Shown: positions 1 through 9,183 of the stretch, in pieces
Layout: the number at the start of each line of letters is the position of its first letter
Numbering within the stretch: position 1 is the stretch's first letter
Source: Tomocerus qinae
Lineage: Eukaryota; Arthropoda; Collembola; Entomobryomorpha; Tomoceridae
Assembly (NCBI GenBank): GCA_020055645.1
Contig: CM034548.1
Coordinates: 28,880,201 to 28,944,200 of the forward strand
Direction of reading: 5' to 3'
Length of the DNA stretch: 64,000 nucleotides
Notes under the pieces: generated by a model
Databases searched by the model: none
Seen by the model: only the letters and a program-made list of their open reading frames with translations
Told to the model about the DNA's origin: nothing
Program-made: the position numbers and the translations under genes

Positions 1-241
1 ATTGTGAATGTCATGTGACTGGGTTTAAATGTAAATGTCATGTGACTGAGTATGTTGTAAATGTTTTGATGAAAATGTAAAATGTAATACTTATATGAGT
101 GAATTATGTATGTCATAGTGTTACATTGTAAAAGTGGGGTAGTAGGGCGGTTGTTAGTACGTCGGCACCGACCCCTTATGTATAATTGAGTGTGTGTTAG
201 AAAGTAGTTGGTCCCGGTGCTTGAACGTCCGCACTTGGGGG

Positions 242-276
242 TATAAGTATGAGCTCAAGTGAGAAGGAGCTCAGTC
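242..276 (+). promoter_or_regulatory. LTR core promoter: TATA box plus initiator
   Basis: TATAAGTA begins at 242. A perfect arthropod initiator, TCAGTC, lies at 271-276, with its A at 273, 31 bases downstream of the TATA start, which is the canonical distance. AGTTC at 299-303 resembles a downstream promoter element but sits one base off the usual position. The same site recurs in the 3' LTR at 4782-4816. This fixes the U3/R border near 273 (4813 in the 3' LTR). Confidence 0.7.
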
Positions 277-360
277 TTGTTCCAGATTTGCTCGGTGAAG
301 TTCCTCTCTGAAATCTCTCTCTCTCTTGGAAGTTCCTCGTGGAAGTGCCTTAGTGAATAT

Positions 361-534
361 TCTGAGAAATATACAAAATTAATTCTTTAGCTAGCGGAAA
401 TGGCTAAATATTTTGTATGAATATTTTTGGAGGAGCACTAGGGACATTTTCTGAGAAATATAAAAAAATTAATTCTTTAGCTAGCGGAAATGGCTAAATA
501 TTTTGTATGAATATTTTTGGAGGAGCACTGGGGA
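361..534 (+). repeat. Tandem 89-bp duplication in R, with stem arms
   Basis: Two near-identical units (361-449 and 450-534) start with TCTGAGAAATA and contain TTAGCTAGCGGAAATGGCTAA, in which TTAGC can pair with GCTAA. Two more diverged units follow (about 535-610 and 611-690). All recur in the 3' LTR at 4901-5230. Related units with CTGAGGA and TTTAGC...GCTAAA lie in U3 at 4002-4080, 4117-4195 and 4371-4450. Confidence 0.85.
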
Positions 535-948
535 GATTTCGGAGATTTAGTCAAATTAAGACGGCTAGCTAAATGCTAGCTAAGATTTTGGCTTAATATT
601 TTTTGGAAGAGCATTTGGAACATTTCTGAGTTGATACAAATTAAGTTTAGCTAGTGTAAGAGCTAAAGATTTGTAAAAAAATATTTTTCTTGTGAATTAA
701 TTAATGTGGTTTTTAGTGAAATAAAGTGTAACTGAGTTTTGTGTGAATGAAAGATCATGGGACTAGTGCATTTTTGATGATTGAGTAGAAAAAGCATTAT
801 TAAGTAAGAAAAATCCTTAAGTAGTGGTTCTATTTAAGGTTGGTCCTTCGAGTACTTTTGAAACGACTCTCTAGCTTTGCAATACTAAGCTTGTGTTGCA
901 AGTTAGCGTTAGTTACAGTCAAGAAGTCAAGAGATTGGCTGTAACATA

Positions 949-966
949 TGGTCCTTCGAGCCGGAT
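949..966 (+). other. Primer-binding site, complementary to tRNA-Tyr 3' end
   Basis: TGGTCCTTCGAGCCGGAT starts two bases after the LTR end. It is the reverse complement of the conserved eukaryotic tRNA-Tyr 3' end (ATCCGGCTCGAAGGA plus CCA), 18 of 18 bases. The tRNA sequence is from memory. This would prime minus-strand DNA synthesis. Confidence 0.8.
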
Positions 967-1215
967 CGAAGTGATCGGCGATCTGTGCAAAGTGCTAAAA
1001 GTGAAACGAAATGTTACAGTGAAATCCTGAATCGGCTCACAGTGTGAGTGCGGGTTGGATAGTAACAAGTGATCTAGCTATTAATTGGACATTAGTAGTG
1101 AAATCGTGTGAAATGGTATTTGTTACCATCTGAATCCTGAGTCGGCTCACATAGTGAGTGCAGATTGGATATTTCATAATAGTGAAAAGTAGGTGAACTT
1201 AAAAAGTTGTTGACA

Positions 1216-3780
1216 ATGAGTGCTAAAAGTGTTGCAGTGAGGAGTCGGAGAAACCATCCAGTTCCTGATTGTCTCGGTGAAGGAGTTCGAGAATCTCCAG
1301 TGATAAGGGGAAGAACTGACGCCGCAATAGTGAAAGGAAGGAAGAATGGTCGACGTGTCTCTGGGCGCAGGATGTCTGCATTGTCCAAGGAAACTGTAAG
1401 TACTCATGCCGTGTCATTAACACAGAATAAGTTGCACGAAGAAGCTATTATTGGAATTGAGAAACTGGATGAGACTGCGGCGATGCAGTCTATGAAAGTT
1501 GAAGACAGAAGTCAGCGTGAGCGATGCTGTACTGATGCAGACGGAAATCGCAGCGTGACTTCAAGTAAGAAATCTGTTGTGTCCAAAGAAAGTAGTACCT
1601 CGAGGGAGAGTGTAAAGACGCAGCGATTATTGCAAGCAAAGAAAGAACATCTTGACAGGATGACTAAATTGAAGGAAGAGTGTCTTGACAGGATGGCTAA
1701 ACTAGAGGAAAGACGTAAGCTTGAAGAGAAGGCATCAAGGGATAGAATTGCTGAACTAGATGCCAAGGAGCTTGAAAGACGTAGGCTCCTAGAAAAGGAG
1801 AGATCGAAACTCATCGCAGCTATCGCTGAAGAAGAAAGAAGACTCGCCAAGCAGAAGAGCAGACGACGTCTAATTGAGAAGCTGAAAAGAATGATACGAA
1901 CGGCTCAACCTTGTACCTTTACTTCAGCGGAACAGGAGGAACTCGAGAATCTGAGCAACGACCCCAAAGTGAGACGGGAGTTAGCCGAAGCTTGGAAGGA
2001 GGGTCAGGACAATTTCAAGACCTGTGAAGAAGATGAAGATTTGCAGGACTTGGTTGATGAGCAGAAGTGTCGTGACCAGGATAATGACGAAGTTCCCATA
2101 TGTTCAAAGAAGGATGTCAGGGAGATATGTCTAGACGACGAAAATTCCCAGGTATTGACAGATGAACGAGAGAAGGAAGACTCCATTTACTGTGTCATAG
2201 ATGAGGAAGAGATGTCCTGCTCAGATGAAGACGTCTCAGTATCAGAGACTGAAGAGGACTTTCCATGTGATCAAACGGATACTTGGGAAGTTATCAACTC
2301 GGATGATGGAGATACCGAGACTGATCAAGCTGAAGAAGTATCTCAGCTGCTAACTGAGATTGTTAGTGAAAAGGATCTGCCAACTCTTCTGGATGAAGGG
2401 GACTCCGGAGAAGAAGACGAAACTGGAGCAGATCTACTGAACCTGAAGGATGAAAGTGGGCCACATTGCTGTAGCGGTCGGAGTGAAGATATCTCGTGGA
2501 GGTTGCAGCAAGTAGAAGTTGATGACGTGGTCACCAATTCCATGGGTATGATGAAGGGACTGGAGACGAAGAATCCCTTAGTGAAGGACGTTTTCCAACC
2601 TCTTCCATTAGATGGACCAAAGTTATCAGGTGATACTTTGCCAGGAGGTTGTCGAGAGAAGACGCGAATGGAAGATGCTGTTGAGGCCGAACAGCCATCG
2701 AGTCAACAGTTAGTTGAATTGTTCCAGCCGTGTTCTGATGAAAAAGAAGACGCTGTTGAAGCCGAGCAGCCGCCATGCCAACAGTTGGCATTAGAAACCC
2801 ATCATTTGAAAGAAGTGGATGACAATGCTGCGGATGTCAAGCGACCCATTAGTCAAGTTGTGACTGGCCGCATGAAGAAGACTCGAAGATCTTCTCAGCA
2901 CCGAAAGAGGAGGAAAGCTAGACGACTTTCCCAGCCTCCAGGAAATAGGATGAAATCTGGACGACCTTTTGAGGATCCAAGACGTAAGGTGAAAGCTGGA
3001 CGACTTTCCCAGCATCCAGGAAATAAGATGAGGACTGGACGACTTCCCCAGCACCAAAGAAGTAAGAGGATGACTGGACGACTGTCTCAGAATCAGAGGA
3101 AGCGGATGACTGGACGAATTTCCCAGCATCAGACTAAGTGGAGAGCTGGACGATTTTCCCAGCAATTGAAACGTGAACAAAGATGTCTCGCATTGGAACC
3201 GGGTGGCAGCCAGAAGCAGACGCACTGGAAGCGATCCAAGGAGAAATCTCTGCTAATGGAAAGACGTGTACCTTGGAGTTACACTGCAGAGACTAGTTGT
3301 GATAGTGATCGACGGGAGATGGAGAGCAGCTGCCCTAAAGAAGTTCCTCCCGCCGAAGACGAACCTGACTGTCGTTCACATCCTGTATCCATTGTTACAA
3401 ATACAGGAAATATGAATTGCTGTGACGACTTTGTCAGGAAGAGAAAGCCATGTACAGATTGGAATTCTGTTACGGATATTGTCGACGAGCGCCAGCTGCG
3501 TGAGATTGTGATGTGGATGAGCAGCACATTTGCTCTAATGATGTGGATGAGCATCACATTTGCTCAAGAAGATGGAGTGAGCATCACATTTGCTCTGGTG
3601 ACGTCGATGAGCATCACATTTGCTCTGGTGATCTGGGTGAGCATCACATTTGCTCAAGAAGTTGGAGTGAGCATCACATTTGCTCCAGTGACGGGGATGA
3701 GTATCACAATTGCTCACGAGGAAAACCCGAAGATGGCGATGATGGAATCCGAGGATGGCGACGACGGAATCCAATATTGA
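1216..3780 (+). CDS. Gag-like structural protein of the LTR retroelement (854 aa)
   Basis: An uninterrupted frame of 854 residues fills the internal region. The frame is open upstream to a TTG at 1207, but the first ATG is 1216, which I take as the start. In order it has a basic N-terminus, a long charged helix rich in Glu/Arg/Lys (about residues 140-225, predicted coiled coil), a very acidic middle (about 260-420), a strongly basic segment (about 550-660) made of degenerate units around the motif GRLSQ, and at the C-terminus seven 10-residue tandem repeats (bases 3508-3717). A coiled coil near the start and a basic RNA-binding tail fit a capsid-type protein of BEL/Pao elements, but I see no CCHC knuckle and the family call is weak. 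Substitution patterns in the terminal repeats suggest they evolved in another frame (see findings). Expressed from the LTR promoter. Confidence 0.6.
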   Translation: MSAKSVAVRSRRNHPVPDCLGEGVRESPVIRGRTDAAIVKGRKNGRRVSGRRMSALSKETVSTHAVSLTQNKLHEEAIIGIEKLDETAAMQSMKVEDRSQRERCCTDADGNRSVTSSKKSVVSKESSTSRESVKTQRLLQAKKEHLDRMTKLKEECLDRMAKLEERRKLEEKASRDRIAELDAKELERRRLLEKERSKLIAAIAEEERRLAKQKSRRRLIEKLKRMIRTAQPCTFTSAEQEELENLSNDPKVRRELAEAWKEGQDNFKTCEEDEDLQDLVDEQKCRDQDNDEVPICSKKDVREICLDDENSQVLTDEREKEDSIYCVIDEEEMSCSDEDVSVSETEEDFPCDQTDTWEVINSDDGDTETDQAEEVSQLLTEIVSEKDLPTLLDEGDSGEEDETGADLLNLKDESGPHCCSGRSEDISWRLQQVEVDDVVTNSMGMMKGLETKNPLVKDVFQPLPLDGPKLSGDTLPGGCREKTRMEDAVEAEQPSSQQLVELFQPCSDEKEDAVEAEQPPCQQLALETHHLKEVDDNAADVKRPISQVVTGRMKKTRRSSQHRKRRKARRLSQPPGNRMKSGRPFEDPRRKVKAGRLSQHPGNKMRTGRLPQHQRSKRMTGRLSQNQRKRMTGRISQHQTKWRAGRFSQQLKREQRCLALEPGGSQKQTHWKRSKEKSLLMERRVPWSYTAETSCDSDRREMESSCPKEVPPAEDEPDCRSHPVSIVTNTGNMNCCDDFVRKRKPCTDWNSVTDIVDERQLREIVMWMSSTFALMMWMSITFAQEDGVSITFALVTSMSITFALVIWVSITFAQEVGVSITFAPVTGMSITIAHEENPKMAMMESEDGDDGIQY
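2878..3175 (+). repeat. Degenerate tandem repeat encoding basic GRLSQ units
   Basis: The coding sequence repeats a unit of about 39-51 bp. Each unit encodes an Arg/Lys-rich stretch followed by GRLSQ or a close variant (RRLSQ, GRPFE, GRLPQ, GRISQ, GRFSQ). At least seven units can be counted. The segment is highly basic and may bind nucleic acid; that is inference. Confidence 0.7.
3508..3717 (+). repeat. 30-bp tandem repeat, seven copies
   Basis: Seven consecutive 30-bp units share the core GAGCATCACATTTGCTC. The first unit carries GCAGC and the last GTATC and AATTGC. In the long frame they read as hydrophobic units around SITFA; in the +1 frame they read as DEHHICS units. Confidence 0.9.
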
Positions 3781-3835
3781 AGACGACGTAATCGACGTGA
3801 AAATAAGAAGTAGATGTTCCCCTAGAAGCATCTAC

Positions 3836-3843
3836 GGGGGAAG
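3836..3843 (+). other. Polypurine tract
   Basis: GGGGGAAG precedes the inferred 3' LTR start (TGTTG at 3846) by two bases. This is the expected place for the plus-strand primer and is the main reason for putting the LTR start at 3846 rather than near 4509 or 4541. Confidence 0.65.
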
Positions 3844-3845
3844 TA

Positions 3846-5486
3846 TGTTGTCGATTCCGATAGGTTAAGTTAGGTTAGGTTAACCTTACTTTTAGAAAAA
3901 TATTTGTCTGCTATATGCAGCATTATTTATTGTAATATTACGTATTTATATGATTAGATATGTTAATATAGTACAGGGGTTGGATTAACAGAGGTAACAT
4001 AATTTCTGAGGAGCCCTTGGTACATTTTATTTAGCCGTTTTCAACGACTTGCTAATTGCTAGCTACAGACTCTGCTAAAATGTAACATAACCTAACTTTA
4101 TTTGGTTATGTAAATATTTTCTGAGGAGACCTTGGTACTTTTATTTAGCCGGTTTCAACTACTTGCTAATTGCTAGCTACAGACTCTGCTAAAATAAGGT
4201 TAGGTAAGGTTAGGTAAGGTTAGGTAAGGTAAGGTTAGGTAAGGTTAGGTAAGGTTAGGTAACCTTTGAGGAAACCTCATGTTTTCAATAACCTAGGTTA
4301 GGTTAGGTTGGGAAAAGATCTGAGAATCTTGGTTATGTTAATGAAATCTAGGTTAGGTAAGGTTAATGTAATTTCTGAGGAAACCTTGGTAATTTTATTT
4401 TAGCCGGTTTGACGATTGGCTAATTGCTAAGCTACAGATCCGGCTAGAAATATGTGACAAGGCGACCTCAGAACATGTAACAAATTTTAGGTTAAACTAA
4501 ATTGTGAATGTTATAACGATATAACTTTAGTTTAAATTGAATTGTGAATGTCATGTGACTGGGTTTAAATGTAAATGTCATGTGACTGAGTATGTTGTAA
4601 ATGTTTTGATGAAAATGTAAAATGTAATACTTATATGAGTGAATTATGTATGTCATAGTGTTACATTGTAAAAGTGGGGTAGTAGGGCGGTTGTTAGTAC
4701 GTCGGCACCGACCCCTTATGTATAATTGAGTGTGTGTTAGAAAGTAGTTGGTCCCGGTGCTTGAACGTCCGCACTTGGGGGTATAAGTATGAGCTCAAGT
4801 GAGAAGGAGCTCAGTCTTGTTCCAGATTTGCTCGGTGAAGTTCCTCTCTGAAATCTCTCTCTCTCTTGGAAGTTCCTCGTGGAAGTGCCTTAGTGAATAT
4901 TCTGAGAAATATACAAAATTAATTCTTTAGCTAGCGGAAATGGCTAAATATTTTGTATGAATATTTTTGGAGGAGCACTAGGGACATTTTCTGAGAAATA
5001 TAAAAAAATTAATTCTTTAGCTAGCGGAAATGGCTAAATATTTTGTATGAATATTTTTGGAGGAGCACTGGGGAGATTTCGGAGATTTAGTCAAATTAAG
5101 ACGGCTAGCTAAATGCTAGCTAAGATTTTGGCTTAATATTTTTTGGAAGAGCATTTGGAACATTTCTGAGTTGATACAAATTAAGTTTAGCTAGTGTAAG
5201 AGCTAAAGATTTGTAAAAAAATATTTTTCTTGTGAATTAATTAATGTGGTTTTTAGTGAAATAAAGTGTAACTGAGTTTTGTGTGAATGAAAGATCATGG
5301 GACTAGTGCATTTTTGATGATTGAGTAGAAAAAGCATTATTAAGTAAGAAAAATCCTTAAGTAGTGGTTCTATTTAAGGTTGGTCCTTCGAGTACTTTTG
5401 AAACGACTCTCTAGCTTTGCAATACTAAGCTTGTGTTGCAAGTTAGCGTTAGTTACAGTCAAGAAGTCAAGAGATTGGCTGTAACA
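3846..5486 (+). repeat. 3' LTR, complete (about 1641 bp)
   Basis: The LTR begins TGTTG and ends GTAACA. U3 (3846-4812) carries TTAGG-like blocks and three copies of a stem-forming unit. R begins near 4813 at the initiator A and ends after AATAAA (5260-5265). U5 runs to 5486. The part from 4541 on is duplicated at 1-946. The left border is inferred from the polypurine tract; an alternative start is TGTTATAACG at 4509. Confidence 0.75.
4196..4262 (+). repeat. TTAGG-like minisatellite in the LTR U3
   Basis: About seven copies of the 10-bp unit AAGGTTAGGT occur here, one of them shortened to AAGGT. Shorter runs occur at 3863-3885, 4294-4310 and 4350-4365. The unit resembles the arthropod telomere repeat TTAGG but has a different period, so I call it a minisatellite and not telomeric DNA. 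Confidence 0.85.
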
Positions 5487-5491
5487 GCAAC

Positions 5492-7653
5492 CAATATGTC
5501 TTAATAAGAACGCTTGACGAATATTAGTGCAGATATCTATGTTAGCTGGAAGGGCTTATTCGAGCCTCAGACATACCAAGTAAGCGAAACGGGTCATAAT
5601 GATAATTATGCTGCCCATTTGCATAAATTCTTATCCAAATACAAGGGAATGAAGTGTTACTATAAATTTATTTTAAAAGTATTTTCATTGGAAATGCTGT
5701 TTAATTAACCCGGCCAAATCTAGATCATTCCTGAATGAAGTTATTGCATTTAACTATTTGTACGCATCACATTCCGAGTATTTATACTATGAGGTGTCGT
5801 CTTCTTAGTTCTATAACTTTACCGTGCTACTTACATCATATACATTACATGTTAGCATGTATGCATTAAGTACTATACGTTGTACAATTAAATTTCCACC
5901 TATTAACTTGAATATGGATTGGGGTTCACTATCCTAATAAAATGTGTATTGTTTATGAGATCATCACAGGGAGTTTATATGTACTTTAAGAAGAATAGCT
6001 TTTAATTATGTTAACTTAATCTACTCGATTAGCAAGAAATGCTGGAATAAATTATGCTAAGGTAGTTTTATGCTTAGGGTCTCCGATAATATTTCGCTGG
6101 AACCACGAATATGTAGGACAGTTTTAAAAAAACATTACTTACGCATTGCATATACTTAGCAATGAAAAGAATGAAAATTAATAATTGAAAAGCTTGTCCT
6201 CTGTACATTATGATCAAACATTATGTAGGCATTTTCTTACTGCATCTCTATACTCTACTACTCGTTTATACTAATCATGGCATGGAATAAATAAATGGCT
6301 CATTAGCGAAGCAACAGATTTCTCAGTATGAATTCATATACTTTGATTCATTCCTCGTGAGATTTTAACATTCAACAGTAGGAAATAGGCACTATCTCCC
6401 CTTTTGCTTATGCATGTTCGTTTCTGTCTATCTTTTCTTTATCTTTCAACTGTTACTAATGTGTATCCTGACTTGAGATACGTAAAAATGACATATTTTT
6501 TATTAAAGAAGGCGAATGAAAAGCTCTTTAGGGTCTACTTTAGGAATGAGGAATTGCCTGTGATATTCATTTTGCTGTTCCTCGAGAAAACGTACTTGGA
6601 GTAGATCTGCTTTGAACAGTAGTAGTATTAGTAAGATTTTATTGATTGTTTCATTATATCATATCAGTTAATCATTACATTACATAACATAGAGATCTGC
6701 TTTGAGTAAACAAACATTCACAAGCTGAAGAATCTCTTTCTTGGTGACTAATCGAAACATTGAGTAACGGTTAATGAAATTAGAGTGATTGTTAATACCA
6801 ACCAAATACTAACTGCACAGTTTTAAGACAAATAATGTGACGACAAACGTGTACTCCTCTGTATTAACATAATTCAGCTGCAAATCAGTTAAAGCCGCAT
6901 TTTTATTTATTCTCACTAGGAATAATATGCATTGTAAGTAGCATGACCAATGAATATGCATGTATAATGTATTATCGTCTGCTATACGTTACACACATAA
7001 TGTAGAACAACTACTTAGGATACAGTAGCTGATGCTCGCTCGTAATTGACTCAGCAACGACAGACATTTTCATAATTGGTAGAAGTAAAGGTATCCTTTG
7101 AAAGGTCAAGTAGCATAATGTATTGTTCATATTTGCCTACCATCCTATGATTTTATTCTTTTCCAATTTAAGTATCTGTATCCCTAAAACAGTACACTGA
7201 GTATCTATATTATGTAGAGTTTACATATTACACGATTCCTTAGAAATGCCAACTTATCTACTTGGAATGTCAACGCATGCCGATCATACTCAATGTAAAT
7301 TGCTTTGCACATAACATGATAGCATAATAATAAATATAGTACGCATACCTAATGATTTACAGCAAATGTAGGTATTGCTAATATTCATAGTATGCGTTGT
7401 CATTTTTCTTGGTTTTTCAGAGTCAGCAAAGACGCGTGAAAAACTGAGATGACATCATTTACTTGTGTGATCTGTGAACTTTCATGGATTTCATGTCTCT
7501 ACTTAACCAGAACACCCGAGTAATTATGATTTAATGCCTACATTAACTTTGCCCATTGAACAGCATCGTAGGACAGCTATTTAAAGTGCATGTAATCACA
7601 CTATTGTGCACAGCCACACATTCTCTTTCAATATTGTTTTTTTCGTAGGAATT
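5492..7653. other. Intergenic, nothing recognised
   Basis: This AT-rich stretch follows the retroelement. The open frames in it are below 80 codons and look like chance. I see no RNA gene, repeat or promoter that I can support. Confidence 0.6.
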
Positions 7654-7665
7654 CACATTGACATA

Positions 7666-8203
7666 CGGCGTACAGGACAGTCTAATGGTGTAAAAACCTG
7701 GCTGGCTGTCTCGCATCTTGGGTTCGAATCCTAAGAGCGCCTCAGGTTGTGTGTTAGTTAGTCTGATCTGGGAGAAGCTGTCTTTGCCGTATATTCGTTA
7801 TTAGCATTGATTTGCCTATCTTGTTGACAATATGACTATCTAGCCTTACCCTGTCTGCAGTGTGCAGATTGCTCTCTTGGTTAGGTGTACACTACGAGTT
7901 TACCTAGTGATATACTGGACTGAGGAGCACATGCGAAGGGATGCGGGAGGTTGCGATGACTGTCACACCTAATGTGGTCAGCTCACCTAACCTTGCCACC
8001 TAAGCACACATAGGTAGAGTACGGGACTGTGTAGGGCTGTACCACATAATGGTTCAGTACCCCTCACCAAAGTCTCTTCGTGTAAGTCTGTACACTCAGT
8101 AAAGTTGTCCGGGAGTCACTGCAAGTAAGCCACACCAGGCTTGAGCGGTAGCATAGCTCTACTACTATAGTAGATGCTGTGCTCTCCCCCTAACACACAC
8201 ACA
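7666..8203 (+). mobile_element. tRNA-derived SINE with 12-bp target-site duplications
   Basis: The element is bounded by CACATTGACATA on both sides (7654-7665 and 8204-8215). The first 77 bases look like a tRNA: acceptor-like GGCGT (7667) can pair with GCGCC (7738-7742), and an intact B box, GGTTCGAATCC, lies in a T arm whose stem can form (about 7720-7740). About 460 bp of unrelated body follows, ending in a CA-rich tail (TAACACACACACACA). The perfect 12-bp duplications show a recent, LINE-driven insertion. No second copy is seen in the window. Confidence 0.85.
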
Positions 8204-8686
8204 CACATTGACATAACATTAGCTTCAACCACACATAGTGTAAGCCAAACAAACTGCTAGAGTTGGAGACAGATTTCTTCGACCATTATGCACGTAATAA
8301 TATAAATACTAAATTCCTGGTGTATGCTACTACGCAGTATTAACAGATGTAGGTTTATTTAGAATCAAAATTGTAGAGAGTCTGGCTCCGTTTTATGTCT
8401 TGTAGTATAATTAAATTTAATGCTAATGATAGAAGGGTGAGATTCTTGAGTGGAGGCACGTACTATCACATCATCGTATTATCATATACACTACACATTT
8501 GACAGAATGAAATTAGACGGGATGGTTTTATTTCAGTTTGTCAACTACGTACTTAGCCAACTGCACTGCAATCTGCTTTACACAATGGAAGAAGGTCTAT
8601 TCTATATCAATGATATTTTATTTTGCAGGTTATGCAGTTTCACTATAAAGTGCCTTGTAAAAAACATTAGATCAGTTTTTTAAAAC

Positions 8687-8765
8687 TTGGACGAAAAAAA
8701 TCCAATGCCTCAATTTTGCCTAGTTCAACATGGAACGTGAGGCGACAGGACTTTTTTTCGTCCAA
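8687..8765. repeat. 79-bp perfect-looking foldback hairpin
   Basis: TTGGACGAAAAAAATCC (8687-8703) pairs with GGACTTTTTTTCGTCCAA (8748-8765). Inside, GCCTCA pairs with TGAGGC, and GTTC pairs with GAAC around a 6-base loop (AACATG). The whole stretch can form one long stem with a few bulges. It may be a tiny MITE or a small-RNA precursor; I cannot tell which. Confidence 0.7.
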
Positions 8766-9002
8766 TTATTTTATGAATGTACTATATGTTCACTTAATAC
8801 AGAAGCATTCTACTAGGTCTATGTCTAGTAGACGTGGACGGGCTTTTAGGTAGTTTTCCTGTTAGGCTTGCAAATAAATCACGAAATACACGATAGAGGG
8901 GACCATAGACTAACTAGATAGACAACGCAATAATTGGGTCGAACTAAATGCAAAAAAATACGAAAGACTAAAATATGAGATAACTCTCCGCCGTGTTAAT
9001 TT

Positions 9003-9061
9003 CACCCAATCATATTCACAGAATCGCCATAATATGGCGATTCTGTGAATACGATTGGTGG
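9003..9061. repeat. Inverted repeat just upstream of the EED/ESC gene
   Basis: Arms of about 28 bases flank a tiny loop at about 9031. The inner 17 (ATTCACAGAATCGCCAT) pair perfectly and the outer part has one mismatch and one indel. It ends 122 bases before the ATG of the downstream gene, so it lies in the promoter or 5' untranslated region. No target duplication is evident. Confidence 0.75.
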
Positions 9062-9183
9062 GGATTGGCCAGAATTAGTTATACTACGTAGGGATAAAGT
9101 AGTGGACTACCCGCGTTACTTCGTAGATGAGCGTGTGTAAGTAGATTAGTAAAATTTGGGAAAATACACAAAACTGAAATGAA

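Larger units (their letters stand above)
1..946 (+). repeat. 5' LTR (3' part only)
   Basis: This stretch matches 4541-5486 base for base as far as I can follow by eye, at a constant offset of 4540. It lacks the first 695 bases of the LTR because the window starts inside it. It holds the transcription start region (TATAAGTA at 242, TCAGTC at 271), an AATAAA at 720-725, and ends in GTAACA at 946. R and U5 are therefore fully present while most of U3 is missing. Confidence 0.9.
1..5486 (+). mobile_element. BEL/Pao-like LTR retroelement, gag-only (non-autonomous), 5' end cut by window
   Basis: Two direct repeats (1-946 and 4541-5486) are the visible part of a pair of LTRs. Directly after the first LTR lies a primer-binding site matching the 3' end of tRNA-Tyr (949-966). 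Directly before the second lies a polypurine tract, GGGGGAAG (3836-3843). Placing the LTR start at TGTTG (3846) and its end at GTAACA (5486) gives a 1641-bp LTR and a 2.9-kb internal region, so about 6.2 kb in full; about 695 bp of the 5' LTR lies outside the window. The internal region has a single long frame and no protease, reverse transcriptase, RNase H or integrase. It would depend on enzymes from another element. The BEL/Pao assignment rests on the layout, the Tyr primer site and the coiled-coil gag-like protein, and is inference. The target duplication would be GCAAC (5487-5491), but its mate is out of view. Confidence 0.85.

Noticed and set aside
1207-1215. Start of the gag-like frame at 1207
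   Set aside because: The codon there is TTG; the first ATG in frame is at 1216.
4509-4541. 3' LTR starting at 4509 or 4541
   Set aside because: 4541 only marks where the window's own first base matches. The polypurine tract and TGTTG at 3836-3850 give a better border; 4509 (TGTTATA) has no purine tract before it.
7667-7742. A free-standing tRNA gene
   Set aside because: The B box and arms fit a tRNA, but the segment is the head of a longer unit bounded by 12-bp direct repeats, so it is part of a SINE.
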